From the NCBI GenBank assembly GCA_010015675.1, contig ML976993.1, positions 91,495 to 155,494 of the forward strand: a stretch of 64,000 nt of DNA, written 5' to 3'. The notes under the pieces were generated by a model, which was not told where the DNA came from, did not search any database, and saw only the letters and a program-made list of their open reading frames with translations. The position numbers and the translations under genes were made by a program. Origin of the DNA: Byssothecium circinans. Its lineage: Eukaryota > Ascomycota > Dothideomycetes > Pleosporales > Massarinaceae. This document shows, one piece after another, positions 11,615-25,000 of this stretch (positions within the stretch are counted from its first letter, which is position 1; each line of letters starts with the position of its first letter).

Positions 11615-14600
11615 TTAGTTCCCCTTCTTCACCCCATCAGCTCTCTCCTGTATCTCCGCCGCCAACCTATCCAGATAAAACCCAGCCATATCATCGGGCA
11701 CATTCCGAAACGCCCTCAGTATCTTTTCGACATCCCGTCTCCCATTCTCATAAGCCTGGAGATCTCTATTCCCATACACGTCTTTGCCTGCAGCGTACCC
11801 GCTTTCTAAATTCTTGAAGAAAACGTTCACAGCGATGCTGCTTCCTTCTTCAGGCTTGGCTGTGTGGCTCCACATGGGTGGGATGAAGAGGATGTCGCCT
11901 GGTGCGAGCGACGCGATATGTGGGTGTGTTTGGCGGAGGGAATATGCATCTTTAGAGTTTGGATTGTGGACGTTGATGTTGGAACTCGAGCCGCCTGGCG
12001 GGTAGGAGAGGTGGCGCACGTCGGAGGGTGGGTAGAGGTGGAGGGTTTTCGAGCCTTGGATTTGGCAGAGTATGTTAGCTAGGACGTCGTAGTGTAGCCA
12101 GAGGGCCACGGGGCCTGAGACCCGCAGCGGTGAGCTGTGCAGGTTGTCTCTTACAAAGGTAAAGACATGTGGTAGGTGGAAATCTGCCGCTATCTCGGGG
12201 AAGTCTTCTTCAAGTTTAGTGGGTAGTTTGTTGGCTTGTGTAGAAGAGATGGCGCGGAGGTACGTTTTCGCTCCCAATGAGATGCCGTCTATGAAGGCAC
12301 CGAAAGGCTGCCTGGTGTATTGGAAGTTCTTGTCCTTGAAGGTCATGCGGTCTGACGAACATTCATGGATAACAACATCGCGCGCTGCACCTATGTTCTC
12401 TTTCAGGTAATCGAGCGTCCATAGCTGAAGGCATGGGCCGATATTTTGGCCTTCGATGATAGTAGGCTTGGAGGCGGTGAGAAGTGTAACGAAGTCTTCT
12501 GAGGAGTTCAGCTGCACTCGCGAGATGGTAGTAGGCTTCGGTTCAGCAGACTTCTTCGCCTTTGCTCCAGCTTTGGGAAGTGAGGGGGGGATGTTGGTCT
12601 TCGCTTCGCCACTTGCAGACAGTAGGACCGTCCATGGTTGCGCTCTTGCCGCGTCGGTTGTGATCGTAAGGTAGCCTTTGTTCCAGAAACTTCCCATGCT
12701 GAAGCAGACAGCTCCACCTCCTGCAACAACCACCTCATCCCAAGACACTGGAGCGGCTCCCGCGCCTACGAGTAGAGGCCAAGCTGACTCTGGTAATGAC
12801 ACCGTAGGTTGTTCGACACGTATCGTGTTCTCATTCGAGTCGGTGTGGATGACCACGAAATCTTCGCGCAGACTGCCGATCTCTTTCTTTGAAACACCTC
12901 CAATGAGTAGTAGAGAATGTTTGAAAGGTATAAGACTCGCACCAAATTTGCCGAAAGTTAAGCTTGTATTCGCTTTCCGAATCTCGTTGGTGCGGTCTTT
13001 GAATTTGAGGTGCAGCTTATTGTTAAGCGCCGTGATGCGCCACTCCCAAAGATCATCGAGTACTGTGCCGCTCGTTGGGGCCATGCCACCCACAAGGTAT
13101 CCCGAATTCTGAGCCAAACCCAACGTTGACATTGCAGAGCCAAAGCGCCTTGAAGGTTTTGAAGACCCATCCACGGGGATTGTCATCCAGCCCTGTCCGC
13201 TTGTCCAAAGCGTGCATTCATCCAGGACCGTGCCATCGCTAGTCTTGCCACCAAACACGAGGATGCCTTCAACTTTGGTGCTGTTGGAGTCACCCGACGG
13301 GACGATTACTTTGACTGCATTATGCCTGAAACGTCCGGGACTTAGGTCATGCACCTGCTCCCAGACTCCTTTCTCGAAGAGCCAGCAATCTGCAAGTGCA
13401 TGAGCGGGAGACGCCCGGCCGCCCACCAACAACGCCGTAGCGTCGTTTAGAGGCGTGACTGTGTGACATATGCGTGCATGCGGCGCCGTCGAATCGCAGG
13501 GCTGAATCGCAGATGCTGGGTTGTTCCGTTGAAGTACGTCCATGTTCGATAGTCGGGATTGCAGACCTTGCCCGCCATGGATGGCTACGACATTGTCTCC
13601 AAACGTAAAAGCAGCACCGTGCCTACGCGAACTCAGCTGTGAAGATGCTGCAGCCGCATGGTGGGTGATGATCAAGGACTGGACCTCGTTTCCGTTACGC
13701 CCTCGAGCATCGGTGTTTGATGAAGCAACGGTGGGTGACTCTATTGGCTCTTCTCTGGGAGTATTAGACGCCACTATCAAGAAGTAATGACCGGCAAATA
13801 GTGCGAATTCTTCCCACTCGTCAAACGGCTCGACTGCATCCAGGCCGTGTCGAGCCGTGGGAGGGGTAAAGCCGTCGTCCGACCAGAGATCCCACAGGTT
13901 CCGGGCAAGTTTCAGGGTTGACCAACCTGCACCCCCGAACCTGGATATCTGTTGGGAAAGAGAAGGATATTGCTTAATAGCTTGGATAGGGGTCTGCAGC
14001 TTTTCGAAGTGTCTTAGCATGGTTTGGGCGAAAGGATGATCGCAGCCTTGAGGAAGATATTGCTCCAGGAGACAGAAGCGAGCTATACGGCCGTTAGGAT
14101 TATGCAAAGGAGTTCAAGCATTTCACTTGCCATCTTCAAGGGTGCTTGCCCATCGGATAAGAGAGTCTGAATCTGGAACCGGCATGTAGGTCAGAGACAC
14201 CTCGGCCACAAAGAGTAAAGACGAGCTAGTTAGATCTAGTTCGGTCTTGAGCAGCTTTTCGAGGGTGCTGAGGTCTCGAAGGTCGCACCCAAGTGCCATG
14301 TACTGGTCGCTTCGAAGATACACATGTGAATGGGCTGGACGTAGGTTCGTCTTCAGGAGTGGGTCTCGAAGCTTGTCATTGGTGAAAATGCGGTCCCTCT
14401 TCCTACAAATGAGCTGCGGATAGTCGACATCTACAAACATCGCATGCTGAGACAATGAAGCATGTCTGTGCCAGAATTGAAAGGGTAGCGGATCGCTTAT
14501 CAAATGGTGAGTCCATGTTTTGGTAACACACGTTGAAGAGTCTCTTACTCACTATCCACACCCTAAATTCACAATGATCTTTGTCTTTTCAGACTCATCT

Positions 14601-14946
14601 TTCAGAAAGTCGACAACTGTCTGCTCGATGGCATGCATTCGCAGCCAGTAGCCGCGATTGATCAGAGGATTCCGGCGCACGTACTTTGGTACGAACGGCT
14701 CATAATAGTCCGGCTCATTTGGAAAATACAGCTTGGAAACGCATCGCTTGGAGGTAATGCTACTATCATTTGTCTGATTCATTCAGTTCAAACTTTCTAT
14801 TTTCTAGCCCAATGTGTAAGGCGGTTGATGAGTGTACTCACATGCATGATCTCGTCATCATTCCTCTCTTGCGCCGTACGAGCCTTGCCTTTCCCTTTGG
14901 TCACTCTTACATCCTTCTTTGGACGTATTTTCTTCGTCGCCGACAT
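11615..14946 (-). CDS. PPM2: tRNA wybutosine-synthesizing protein 4 (leucine carboxyl methyltransferase + kelch + JmjC)
   Basis: Final enzyme of wybutosine formation at tRNA-Phe position 37, performing carboxymethylation and methoxycarbonylation of the side chain with SAM. Four exons, 14946-14842, 14773-14553, 14495-14131 and 14082-11615, give 1,052 residues, the usual length of the family. The N-terminal methyltransferase part carries TNDSSITSKR, the SAM-binding IIVNLGCGYDPLPFQ, and ARFCLLEQYLPQG. The middle has kelch-like repeats (FGGKTSDGTVLDECTLW, LVGGMAPTSGTVLDDLWEW). The C-terminal JmjC region (about 720-1052) shows WLHYDVLANILCQIQG and MWSHTAKPEEG, with a visible HxD..H arrangement. 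The third intron (14130-14083) uses a GC donor in a GCAAGT context. The GT two bases downstream breaks the frame, while GC restores EDARFCLLEQ. Start ATG at 14946 is divergent from ATG18. Confidence 0.93.
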
Positions 14947-15300
14947 GTTTATTGTTGTTGAAGAGGACGCGGCAAGCCGGCCAAGTGCGAGCGAATTTGG
15001 ACGGGATGTGGACGCCACAGTGGCTGGTGGTTCTGCTGCGGGGTGATCCCTGCCAATTGGGAGCATGATGCTCTCTCTAACCAGGCGAACATCCATCGCA
15101 GGCTTCCGTTTGCTCGGCCAGCACTGTTGTGTCTGCATATGTCGCTCTCATCGCACCGCCTCTCACTCCCTCACTCCTGCACCAACTCTGTGCGTCAACC
15201 GCTGCGCTGACGCATTCACAACTGCGACGACCGGCCGGCCCAAGCTCATGCTCTCAACAAACACCACTGCAACCCACATTGATCCCACACCTACACCCGC
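14947..15300. promoter_or_regulatory. Bidirectional promoter between PPM2 and ATG18
   Basis: 354 bp between two divergent start codons. It contains a GGCCGGCC palindrome near 15230. No specific factor site could be assigned with confidence. Confidence 0.5.
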
Positions 15301-16793
15301 ATGATGGCTTCGATGAACTTTGTCACCTTCAACCAGGACCACAGCCATCTCGGCGTCGGTGAGCACGCTTGAAACAGCATACGAGGGCGCCACTGATGAG
15401 CACTAGGTACCACCAAAGGCTACCGCATCTACACCACCGATCCCTTCAACAAGCATTCCGAGTCGCGTGAAGGAGATGTCTCGAGCCTGGAGATGCTCTT
15501 TTCGTCCTCGTTGGTTGCCCTCACACTCTCTCCCCGCGTCTTGCGGATACACAATACAAAGGTCGGTCAGACCCTCCTCGACATGCGAGAAGAAAACGCT
15601 CAACCAAAGAAGAGAAAGTCTACGATATGCGAAATGACGTTTAGGACAGCCATCTTGGCTATGCGACTAAACCGGAAGCGACTTGTGGTAGTGCTGGAAT
15701 CGGATCTCTACATCTACGACATCAGCAACATGCTGATGCTGAAAGAGGAGAAGACGTCGCCGAATCCCAATGGTGAGCAAGCAGGGAGCGCATGAGGGGA
15801 CCCAAATTAACATTTGTTAGCTATTTGCGCTCTTTCTGCGTCGTCCGACAACAACTACCTCGTGTTCCCGGTTCCCACAAAAGCAGTGCCTGCCACCTTC
15901 CAACCTCCTTCTCACGCTCCTCCGAAGACCGATCATGTCCCTCCTGCGACCGGCGAAGTCCTCATCTACGACGCAACCAAGTTGGAGTCTGTTAATGTGA
16001 TAGAAGCACATAACTCGCCCCTGTCTTGCATTGCTCTGAACAATGACGGAAACCTTTTGGCAACGGCATCTGAGAAGGGAACCATTATTCGAGTCTTCTC
16101 CGTCCCTGACGGCCAGAAGCTATACCAATTCCGGAGGGGTTCAATACCGGCAAGGATATTTAGCATGTCATTCAACTCGGTTTCCTCATTACTCGGCGTT
16201 TCATCCGCGACCATGACGGTACACATATTCAAGTTGGGGGCGCCTAATGCGGGTCGGAGCAACAGCGTATCATCATTACCAGGGCGACCGCCCTCTTCAC
16301 GGGGCCGAAGTAGCAGTCGGGCTAGCGAGGAAATTCCAGAAGACTACGAGGATAGCATGACCGAGAGCTCCGCACCAGAGCGCAAATCGATCAACCCGAC
16401 ATTTGCGAGCATGATTCGGAGAACGTCACAAAACGTTGGCAAGAGCTTCGCAGCGACTGTGGGTGGATATCTACCAAGTGCAGTAGCAGAGATCTGGGAG
16501 CCTTCGCGTGACTTTGCCTGGGTCAAAATCCCGCGATCACCGAATAGCGCTTCAACGGGCCCTGTGAAGACCGTTGTGGCATTGAGCAACAATGGGCCTC
16601 AAGTTATGGTTGTTACGAGCGAAGGCAACTATCTTGTCTTCAACATCGATCTCGAAAAGGGTGGAGAGGGCACGCTGTGCAAACAGTATTCGTTAGTTGC
16701 CCTCGAAGCACATTGAATCTAGTCACTGATGAACATAGTCTTCTCGAACCGACTGAGCTTACAACGAGCACTTCTCAGGATCTTCCTGAGTAA
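15301..16793 (+). CDS. ATG18: Autophagy-related PROPPIN Atg18 (WD40 beta-propeller)
   Basis: Phosphoinositide-binding seven-bladed propeller acting with Atg2 at the isolation membrane and in vacuole size control. Five exons, 15301-15358, 15407-15561, 15613-15772, 15821-16691 and 16739-16793, give 432 residues. Signature segments: [20 protein letters not shown] at the N-terminus, [60 protein letters not shown], and the lipid-binding FRRG motif at about 228-231 inside [13 protein letters not shown] Ser/Pro/Arg-rich insertion after the motif (about 270-320) is the family's flexible loop. The last intron (GTTAGT..CATAG) replaces an apparent early stop and adds a short tail ending TSQDLPE. Intron 2 (15562-15612) is a multiple of three with no stop and a tandem AAGAAG acceptor, so 48- and 51-nt versions and retention all stay in frame. 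Confidence 0.94.
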
Positions 16794-17864
16794 GCCAGCG
16801 ACTTTCCCTTGTCTGTTTTGCGTTGCTTAGCCCGAATTCATCATGCATTGCGTAACGGCGTTGGGGGGAACTGGCCACACATCCGTGAGCCATGATTTGG
16901 CCTGGTACGGGTCAGCCTTACACGGTATATCCTGTATAGCCCTGATGTTTCGCTCGTAGAATATGTTTAGCCATCTCCTGTCCGTACATTGCAATGTTTG
17001 TTTTAGATTCTCTTTTTTGTAATTCCCTCAAACTCGACACTCTCGTACTATGCTGGTCGTCTTACTCCTGAGATCACCTTACTTCTCCTCGCTACTACTT
17101 CCGACCTTCTCATTTGCTGCAGTTTCTCTGGCTACCCCTTTCAGAATATCCCTTGTTGCACATCTCAATTTTGACAGCTTCTGCACGCAGAACAGACTGC
17201 CATCAACCTCGATTAGTAGTCTCGGCACGTCTCCCTTCTGGGCTTACACCAACAGCAAGAAAGGGCTTGCCTGTATGACATCTTCATACGTTTGAACCCA
17301 CCTTGTTCACAATTCTACTTCGGCCTATCCTGCACATGCATCCTACAGTCTTGGGAGATGTGCGCGACGTTCGATCGGATCTGAAAAGCCATGACAGCGC
17401 CCACCCTCGTGGAAAGACGATCTTAGAATTCAACAAGACTGTGATAGCTCCCTACCTCGACGGCTTTGTAGTAGCATATCTACCTACCCTGTCTTTGTAA
17501 AGTTGAATTGACATATACGGTCACTGCTGGGACTTGAAAGACGATTCGAACGGAAGTTGCAAGTCCGTGAATATAAACCACGTCCCAAGTTGGAAACCCA
17601 ACGTTTACTTATTGTCACAAGTAGGCCCCTTGTAAGTTTCGATCCAAGTTCACTTCAAATTTCAGATGGAGTGAGAAGTTTGTATCACGTGATACCCCGC
17701 ATGCCCACATGCAAGTGATGGCTACGGGTCGGTCCCGCTTTTCGCGCGTTTAGTGACGTACTGTCGCTGCCTAAGCGCTGCGTCCATCATCATTCTTCTC
17801 CCAGCACATCCGCCGACTTCACAAAAACATATAACAATCGTACGAACACACAAAACCGCAAGCT
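16794..17864. other. Intergenic between ATG18 and PI31
   Basis: About 1.07 kb. It should contain the ATG18 3' untranslated region and the PI31 promoter. An 81-codon hydrophobic open frame at 17050-17295 has an ATG but no recognisable homology and lies where a 3' leader is expected; I do not call it. Nothing else seen. Confidence 0.5.
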
Positions 17865-19030
17865 ATGGTTCAACAAAACACAACGGGCAATCCGCTCAGC
17901 GCGGAGTCGCTTGCCACGTTTATGGCGTCTAGCCTACCCAGAGGCGCGGAACCCTCCCTCAAGAATGCATACGAGGCCGTCGCGCTTGCCACACACGCTG
18001 GCATGCTCTCCGTAGGCTTCCGACTCATCGGTCTTGGAGAGGATACTCGCATAGGTAATTCTTATACTCTGTTATGCGATGGAGTTCCTAACTTGCTGCA
18101 GATGCTTCAGCCGACGCACATAACCCGCAGCCCCTCCCCGCAGCATGGAACGCACACAGCTCCTACGAATTTCGATATGCGCACTCGCAGTCATCTATGG
18201 AATATCTGATTACTGTGATTCGATTGGGGGGAACAGCTGTCGTCAACGGACTAGCTGTTGGTGCCGACAAGAGGACGAGCTTCGACGTCACGATAAAGGA
18301 CTTCATTTCAGAAGGCTCACTACCAGTCTCAGCGGCGGAAGATGCTTCGACAGATGATACCGCAAAGAAACTCCGGGACGTCTTCATATCCGAAGGACGT
18401 CTGGGCGATTTCGGCGCCTTCTTGAAGCTCAATATAATCCAAAAGTTGGCGCCTGGCTTGGGAAAGGAAGGATATCAGGAGACGCGCGGACAGGATCGCG
18501 AAGAGGGTGCGCCGCGGGAAGCACCAGAAAGAGGTACTCCTGGATGGCCTGGACAGCCACGACAACCACCGCCGAACGAACCCGAACCTGCGCGTCCCTA
18601 CCCTTTCGACGACCCCCTAGCACAGCCGCGACGACCAGATCGTCCCCTCCCCGAACCTATTCCCGGATTTGAAGACGAATATGAAGTTAATCGTCCGCCT
18701 CGAGGCTTGCGAGATCCTCGCATTCCCGTAGGCATCGGCGAGCGCGACCTCTACCCGCCCGGTCTCGGTCCCCACGATCCTCTCCGGCCCCATCTCGGCG
18801 GAGCTCTGCCGCGACCTGGTGGCATGGGCGGAGGCATGCACCCGACATTTGACGACCCAATGTTCGGTGGCCAGGGCGGACAAGGCGGCTACGACCCGAT
18901 GGCACCTCCCGGCGCTCGGTACGATCCGCTGGGCCCAGGAGATCCGCGTGGCGGACCTCGATTCCCCGGTGGAGGCAGCGGAGGACCACCGAACCCGTTC
19001 GGAGGCTTCGGTGACGGTGACTTCATTTAA
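17865..19030 (+). CDS. FUB1: Proteasome regulator PI31 / Fub1 family
   Basis: Binds the 20S core particle and modulates or protects it. Two exons, 17865-18054 and 18102-19030, give 372 residues. The N-terminal FP/PI31 domain (about 1-175) includes LKNAYEAVALATHAGMLSVG, NAHSSYEFRYAHSQSSMEYL and NGLAVGADKRTSFDVTIKDF. From about 200 the chain is Pro/Gly/Asp/Arg-rich, with the C-terminal family pattern DLYPPGLGPHDPLRP and HPTFDDPMFGG, ending GDGDFI. The intron (GTAATT..CTGCAG) joins in phase 1. A separate first-exon reading without the splice would stop soon after residue 110. Together with RPN13 this makes two proteasome genes in the window, but 15 kb apart and not co-regulated by position. Confidence 0.92.
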
Positions 19031-22000
19031 GTTCCACGTCTGCGGGACACTAATAGTATTGGCTGGATTTCGATACCGACGACTTCACGACGAAATATGA
19101 TTAATGCTGTAATATATATTAGACCAAACATCAGGGCTACACTTCTCTTCACGCACATGCTAGACTACTCACCAAAACCCCACCCAAGAATCTATAGTTT
19201 TACTCCCCACCCCTGAGACGTACATTCACTTGTGACCCCAAACCCCGCTTCCCAAGCCTTTGTTTACGCCCCGCTGTATGTACTACGTGTGTGCATTGCC
19301 TACTGTACCGTACTGTACATCTGCAAGCAATCTTCCATGTCACCGAAGTCTCGTCTCTGCGCCTCTACCCTGCTTTTGCTGCTCCGCACTTCGGTCACAT
19401 CGCAATCACATTACCTCCGTACGCAGGTACCCGTCCACGGCGACGTTACACGAACGGCACAGACAAACCGCGTGCGGCACACGTGGTGGGCGTTCGACAT
19501 TGTGCATGTGGGGGATGTGACGACGGTGAAGGCGGGAGCGTGGAATGGGATTGTTGTGGGGGGGGTTTTTGTGATCTGTGCATGTGGGATGGAGGAGGAG
19601 ATGCGGCGCGGTTGCGAAGCTTAAGTGGACGTCGGTTGAGCCAACGTCGTTTAGGTAGAACGGCTTATACCCTTTTAATTGTAACATAGAGAGTGTAAAT
19701 GAATAAAGACAGATATGTCAGTTTGGGGTCGTACACTGTCCCCGTCGTTTGATGACGATGAAACGTCAGTCCGTCCAGAGATTAGGACGTGTCTATCTAG
19801 TGGAAGGTTCTCTGATTGCGTCAAGGCGTCATAAAATTACTGATGCGCTGGCACAATATCTAGTATCACTTTGTAAGATTCCATAATTTGCTAGATCCCG
19901 GGATTGATAGACGCGCGGGAGTACTTCGAGGTAAAAGCAGCGTCGAAATGCCCGCAATGCCGTTGGAGCACCAACAAACAATTAGCGAACGCATGGCTCA
20001 GCCGGGTTTATTGCTATGAGGGTCCCCTGTGGATTCCTATCTTGGTTCGTTGGGGCAGGTCGCCAGAGATACCCACCAAGGTACTACTCATTGATATCTT
20101 GGACGTGAACGCCCTTGATCTTCCTCGCCCAATGCCGTACAGGAATTCTTAGAAACCTTTCGTGCAAATGTGTGCTTCTACCAGGTTTAAGTTTTCAAGT
20201 ACGAAAGCAGATGTCTTCCCTCATAAAATGAACTGAAATGAAGAATCCATTGTAGGATATCCAAGAGATAGAGGCAATCCAACATCAGCCTCGCGACAAG
20301 CTTTCTGTTTTACATCCCGCAATCCGCAATTCCTATTCCCGAATATTACGTTGTTTTGATTGTCTGGCTGGCTGCTTTGACGTTAAGCTTAAGTATTGTG
20401 TTATTGCCCTGCACGATGGATCTAATGTGCATCAGCATCGAGGTTGTAATGCCGCGAAATAGACACGCCTGGTATGTGAACAAGCGCGCTATGGCGAGCC
20501 CATGTACCGCGATCTTCAAATGAACCCCCTTGAGCGTTCGTTGCTCTGCGCTTGCTAAACCTGGGGCGTGATGATGGTAGCGAAGCCCAGCAATTGATAC
20601 TACAATTAGCGCTCGTCAAAGGATAAAAGCAGGGTGGAAGCAGGGTTGGCCTTGGCTCCGTAAATATCCATGGATTGAATCGATACAGGTGAGCACTAAG
20701 CGCGGGTCCTTCGTGCCCGCTACTGTATGTCATGGTGCGGGGGGCGGATGCCTGAGTAAGGATTATTATCAACGTCGTCTCTCGCAAGATAATCGCCACT
20801 AGACGTTATCGGTGAAGTGCGTCTTACCGGCATAGAAGGCACGCTTGAGGATAGGACGTCATGTGTGTATATTTACACTGCGTTCTACCAGAACTGAAGT
20901 CTGAAGGGACGCGTAAAAATTATATTCGTGCGCATGCCTTACTATTATATCCAGTATGGCCTGTAAATTAGTTGCGGAACGATTGACAGAAGGATCAATA
21001 ATACCCTTGCTTGTCCTGCCGACGTTTACAGGATGTAATAGGTGCCATGACGCGAACTATCCTTCCCTTTACCGAATCCATTTCGAAAAGTGGATACCAC
21101 GTCCTCTGTGTGCCATGCGGTTATGCAGCGGAGAGCTGAATTTGCGGTTTGCAGGCAATTTGATGATTTGCCTGATAAGTAGTACAAGTCTGCAGGGCTG
21201 AATGCTGTGAAATGTTTGGAACGCGGGGTCGTTGAAGGATTGGTGACGCGCTATCAGTCGGTGCAAGATTTTGTTTGACCCTGTGATTGACAAATATATA
21301 AAATAGGAAGGTCGCCTAGAGTTCTTATAATAAAATTAGGGGAATGAGTTTTCGTTTTGGGTCGCACCAGTATGTTGTATGACCCGATGCGTGACGCTTG
21401 TGTGAGCGGTAAGTGAGAGTTGCCTTTCACTAATTGAGGCCAGAGCTGTGAGGTAATAGTATGACCGCAGCCAAAGCGTCAGGTAAAAGCAGAGGACGAA
21501 CCGAAATATTGACAGTCAATTCAAAATCGTATCAGTTTAGTCCTCCAGCGACCTGACCACAAAAGCTCGAAGGTTTTCCATATAGCGTACGACACCGTGC
21601 GAGAGTCAATAGTTCCAGAATCGAATCGATAGCGACCGAATGGACACTGATATCATTTTCTAACGCTACCAGGACCTAAAGGCAGTGAGTGTGTAACAAG
21701 TCTGTTGTTGGACGGTGGTGAGTTGTCGCATCGATTGGCCACTTGTGGTTGACAAGAACCTCTTCGCGACGTATGCGGTGCTCCGTTGATCAGTGGTTCG
21801 CATATGTGTGTTCGTTTTACGTCGCATTGCGCGATGTCGACTTCAGAGTTCAAAGTCATCCATACAAGGCCCCGAACATCAAGTGGGGTCAATATATGTT
21901 CAGTCATGCCTAGAGATCGCCCTTCCCCGTAGTGTACTTTCGATTGCGCAATTAGTACACTCTTGGAGGGGAACAGGTGGGCTCCGAATGACATATCGCG

Positions 22001-25000
22001 AAGCGGAGGTTTGGTGGAGGATCGAAACGTGAGTTATTTTGGTCCTCATAGAATTCAAGCTGGTACAAGGTTTCATATTCATCCGAGGTAAGTGCTGGAG
22101 GTGCTACCACGTGCACCGTAGAAGAAAGTCGTACACTCTTCTTGTCTACGGGAAGGAATAGTATCAAAATCAGCACTTTTTTTTATTAGCGCCGTGCGAT
22201 GCTGCGCACGAGTGAGACGCCCGTGCAGTTGTCTGATCTGCCGAGGAGCGCCGGAGTTAGAAGCAACTTTTTAAGACATGGCTTCCGGTATGAGGTAGTA
22301 TTGAGTCCGCACATATCCCCGAAGCTTCGCGGACTGTTGCGACTCGCCATAGGTTGTAGACCGTTGTTGGGTTCCAGGAAGATAAGTTGCAGGTTTGTGA
22401 ATTATACACCCAGAGTCTCTGGTTAGCCGAAAACCAGGTTGGTAGGTTGTGGAGGCAACCAACTGGAGAGGGCGCGGGTGATATGGTGAGCGTATTTACG
22501 TTTTTAGAAAATCGAAAGAGGGTTCAAGGAAGAGAACAGTGGACGGACCAACAGTCAGCACCACTTCCCCAACTCCAATCCTATCATATAACGGGTTCAG
22601 GCGGGGCGTTGGGCGTAAGTGGTCTGTGAGCTTCTTGCATGGAATTCCTACGCCCGCGAATAGCGCCAACCGCCTTCTCTTTTAGCTGAAAATAGTCGAG
22701 ATGGAATTTAGCACCCTCCGCGGAAGCTAGCTTGTCAACTCCCGGGGACTGCAAGGATAGATTCATCTTGGCTGTGCTTTAAGTTTGATGCGACAGCCGG
22801 CGACGTCAGCCAGGTCGCTTGCAGGGAAGAGCTATGAGCCTTGTCTTCACGGATGGTCCGAGCGGACCTGAGGCTGAGGAGTGCTAAAGGGGACTAGCTA
22901 GTCGTGCACCTGGTGCAAGGCAACTTCACTCTTTCGCTATCCGAGGCCATGCAACGGAAGGGATGTTTTCGATGGAGGATTTTAGGAAAACAGATCGTCT
23001 TGAGGATGCCAGAGTCAATTGAAATCGTGTGAATAATTTTCGCACTTCGCGAAATGGTGGATGGATAAGCGAGTAGCGCCCCAGGATGCGGAGCTGAGGT
23101 CGCTTTAAGGCTTGGTGACACAGGAGGGATTAAACCAAATCTGACCTGTGCTAGACGAATGTCGGCTATCGCGTCTATACTACCGGCTTTCCGCGCGCTT
23201 GGGTAAGCGATTCCAGGGATAGACGCGAAGCGCCAGCAGAGCGGTTAAGACCCTTGTCTAAGCGCGATGAGCGATCGTGAGCGCTAATCTTCGCATCTGG
23301 CGGTTCGCAAGATCTCCAGGCAGAATCGAGGTTACACGACCGATTTTTCGAAATTCTGAGGCGATTCCATGCGTATATTGGAAACCCGACGCCACGAGAA
23401 TGGGAAATTGGTGACGATCATTGTGGTACAATTCAAGCAGTTGAGGCGATGCCAATGATGCTTGTTGTGGTCAACGTTTCCAGGAGGAAAGATTGCTTCT
23501 CAAAGCGGAACTAGAAGATTGGCAGTGCAGGTTGCTGAATACAAGCAAGAGATTGTTTAAGGCTCGTGATGCGAGTGAAATGAGATGCCCGTGATATCAC
23601 GCACCGTCAGCCTCGCACTCTCTCATTAGACTCATCGTATCGAAGGTTCCTCTGTGACACGTTCTTGCCAGAAGTTAAAGCGACGTAAGGTTAAGCGTGG
23701 GATTCTTCTTAGAAGTCGCACAAATGCAGGTCGGCGGTCATTGTAGTGGAGTAGGTTGTCGGAGGTCAAGACATCTGACGCAGGCGACAGGAGAGATTGC
23801 GACGATTTACAGAAGACTCCGAGTGTGACCAACATCGGCGCAAGAGAGGAAGTCACGTCGTTATCGTTCAGTTCGCTGTTCTGATTGAACGCTTGATCCG
23901 TGGGACGAAACTGCTTTCAATATGAGTGGGTGGTCAGAGACATCTACATTGCCATCAGTCGTCACTGGATCATAGGGCTTCTTTCGCTGAGCTGCATCAC
24001 TGCAGAGATCCAATCTGATCGGCGGTCATACGGACGCTTCGTTGAGGGAAGCGAGTCTCGAGGAGACGGTCTGCTGGCAGTGATTTCGATGCAGTGGTTG
24101 AGGCGAGCACGGTGCAGTGCAATGCATCTGCCACAGTCGGGCGTTGAACGACTGACCCCGAGATGATGAAGCTGACAGTATAGAGTACAGCTGGGGACTG
24201 AGCAACGTCGATGCCCGGTGCGAGTGGACGGCAAAGCTGCACGCATGCTTAATTGTTTGCAGGGCTGTCGTCACCGCCCAATGATGGATTGAAGCGGGGC
24301 TTATGAGCAACAGAAGCATGCAGCTGGTGTCTCTCCGCGGGGATCTATCGACGTACCGGTAGTGGGTCAACGGCAATAGATTGGACCGCAATTCAACCAA
24401 GGCCGAACTTCCAGCGAAGCATGTTTCAGTCGACGGTAAACGTGTGGTAGACTTGAGTGTCGGCAAGGACAGAAAGCGGCATGCCAGGGCCAAAACACAT
24501 TGAGCCAGGAAATAGAGGGACGGTCCGTCAAGGCGAGGAGCGCGTATTCACAGTGCATGCCTTCGCAGTCATGTGCTATAGCACGGCAATCAGTGGCTGC
24601 ACAGCTGTGTCGTCTCTGCCTGAAGTGTTCGGCACGATGCAGCTTGAGGGCAGCACATGCCAGTTCCGCCTATGGGATGGCGGAGGGGGTGCTGTTGGGG
24701 CTTGGTGAGCGTCTGCGGGGCGTCGGGGAGGACCGCATCGTCGGGTGGACATCGTTATGCGGCAGCTCGGTAGGTATATACGTTTGTATACGCCAGCAAG
24801 CAAGACAGGCGGGGCGAGGCGGCATGTGGAGGTCAAGGAGAGAGCACACAACGTTCGAGCCGTGGCGGGAAAGGAATAGCTCGTCAGGCGTGTAGAGGCT
24901 AGGAAGCGTAGGGAGGTAGCTGCTGATCCGCAGCCGAGTGCAGTCGTCTGCCTGATGCAGGTATGCTTGGCTGGGCTGATCAGACATGGACGGCTGCATC

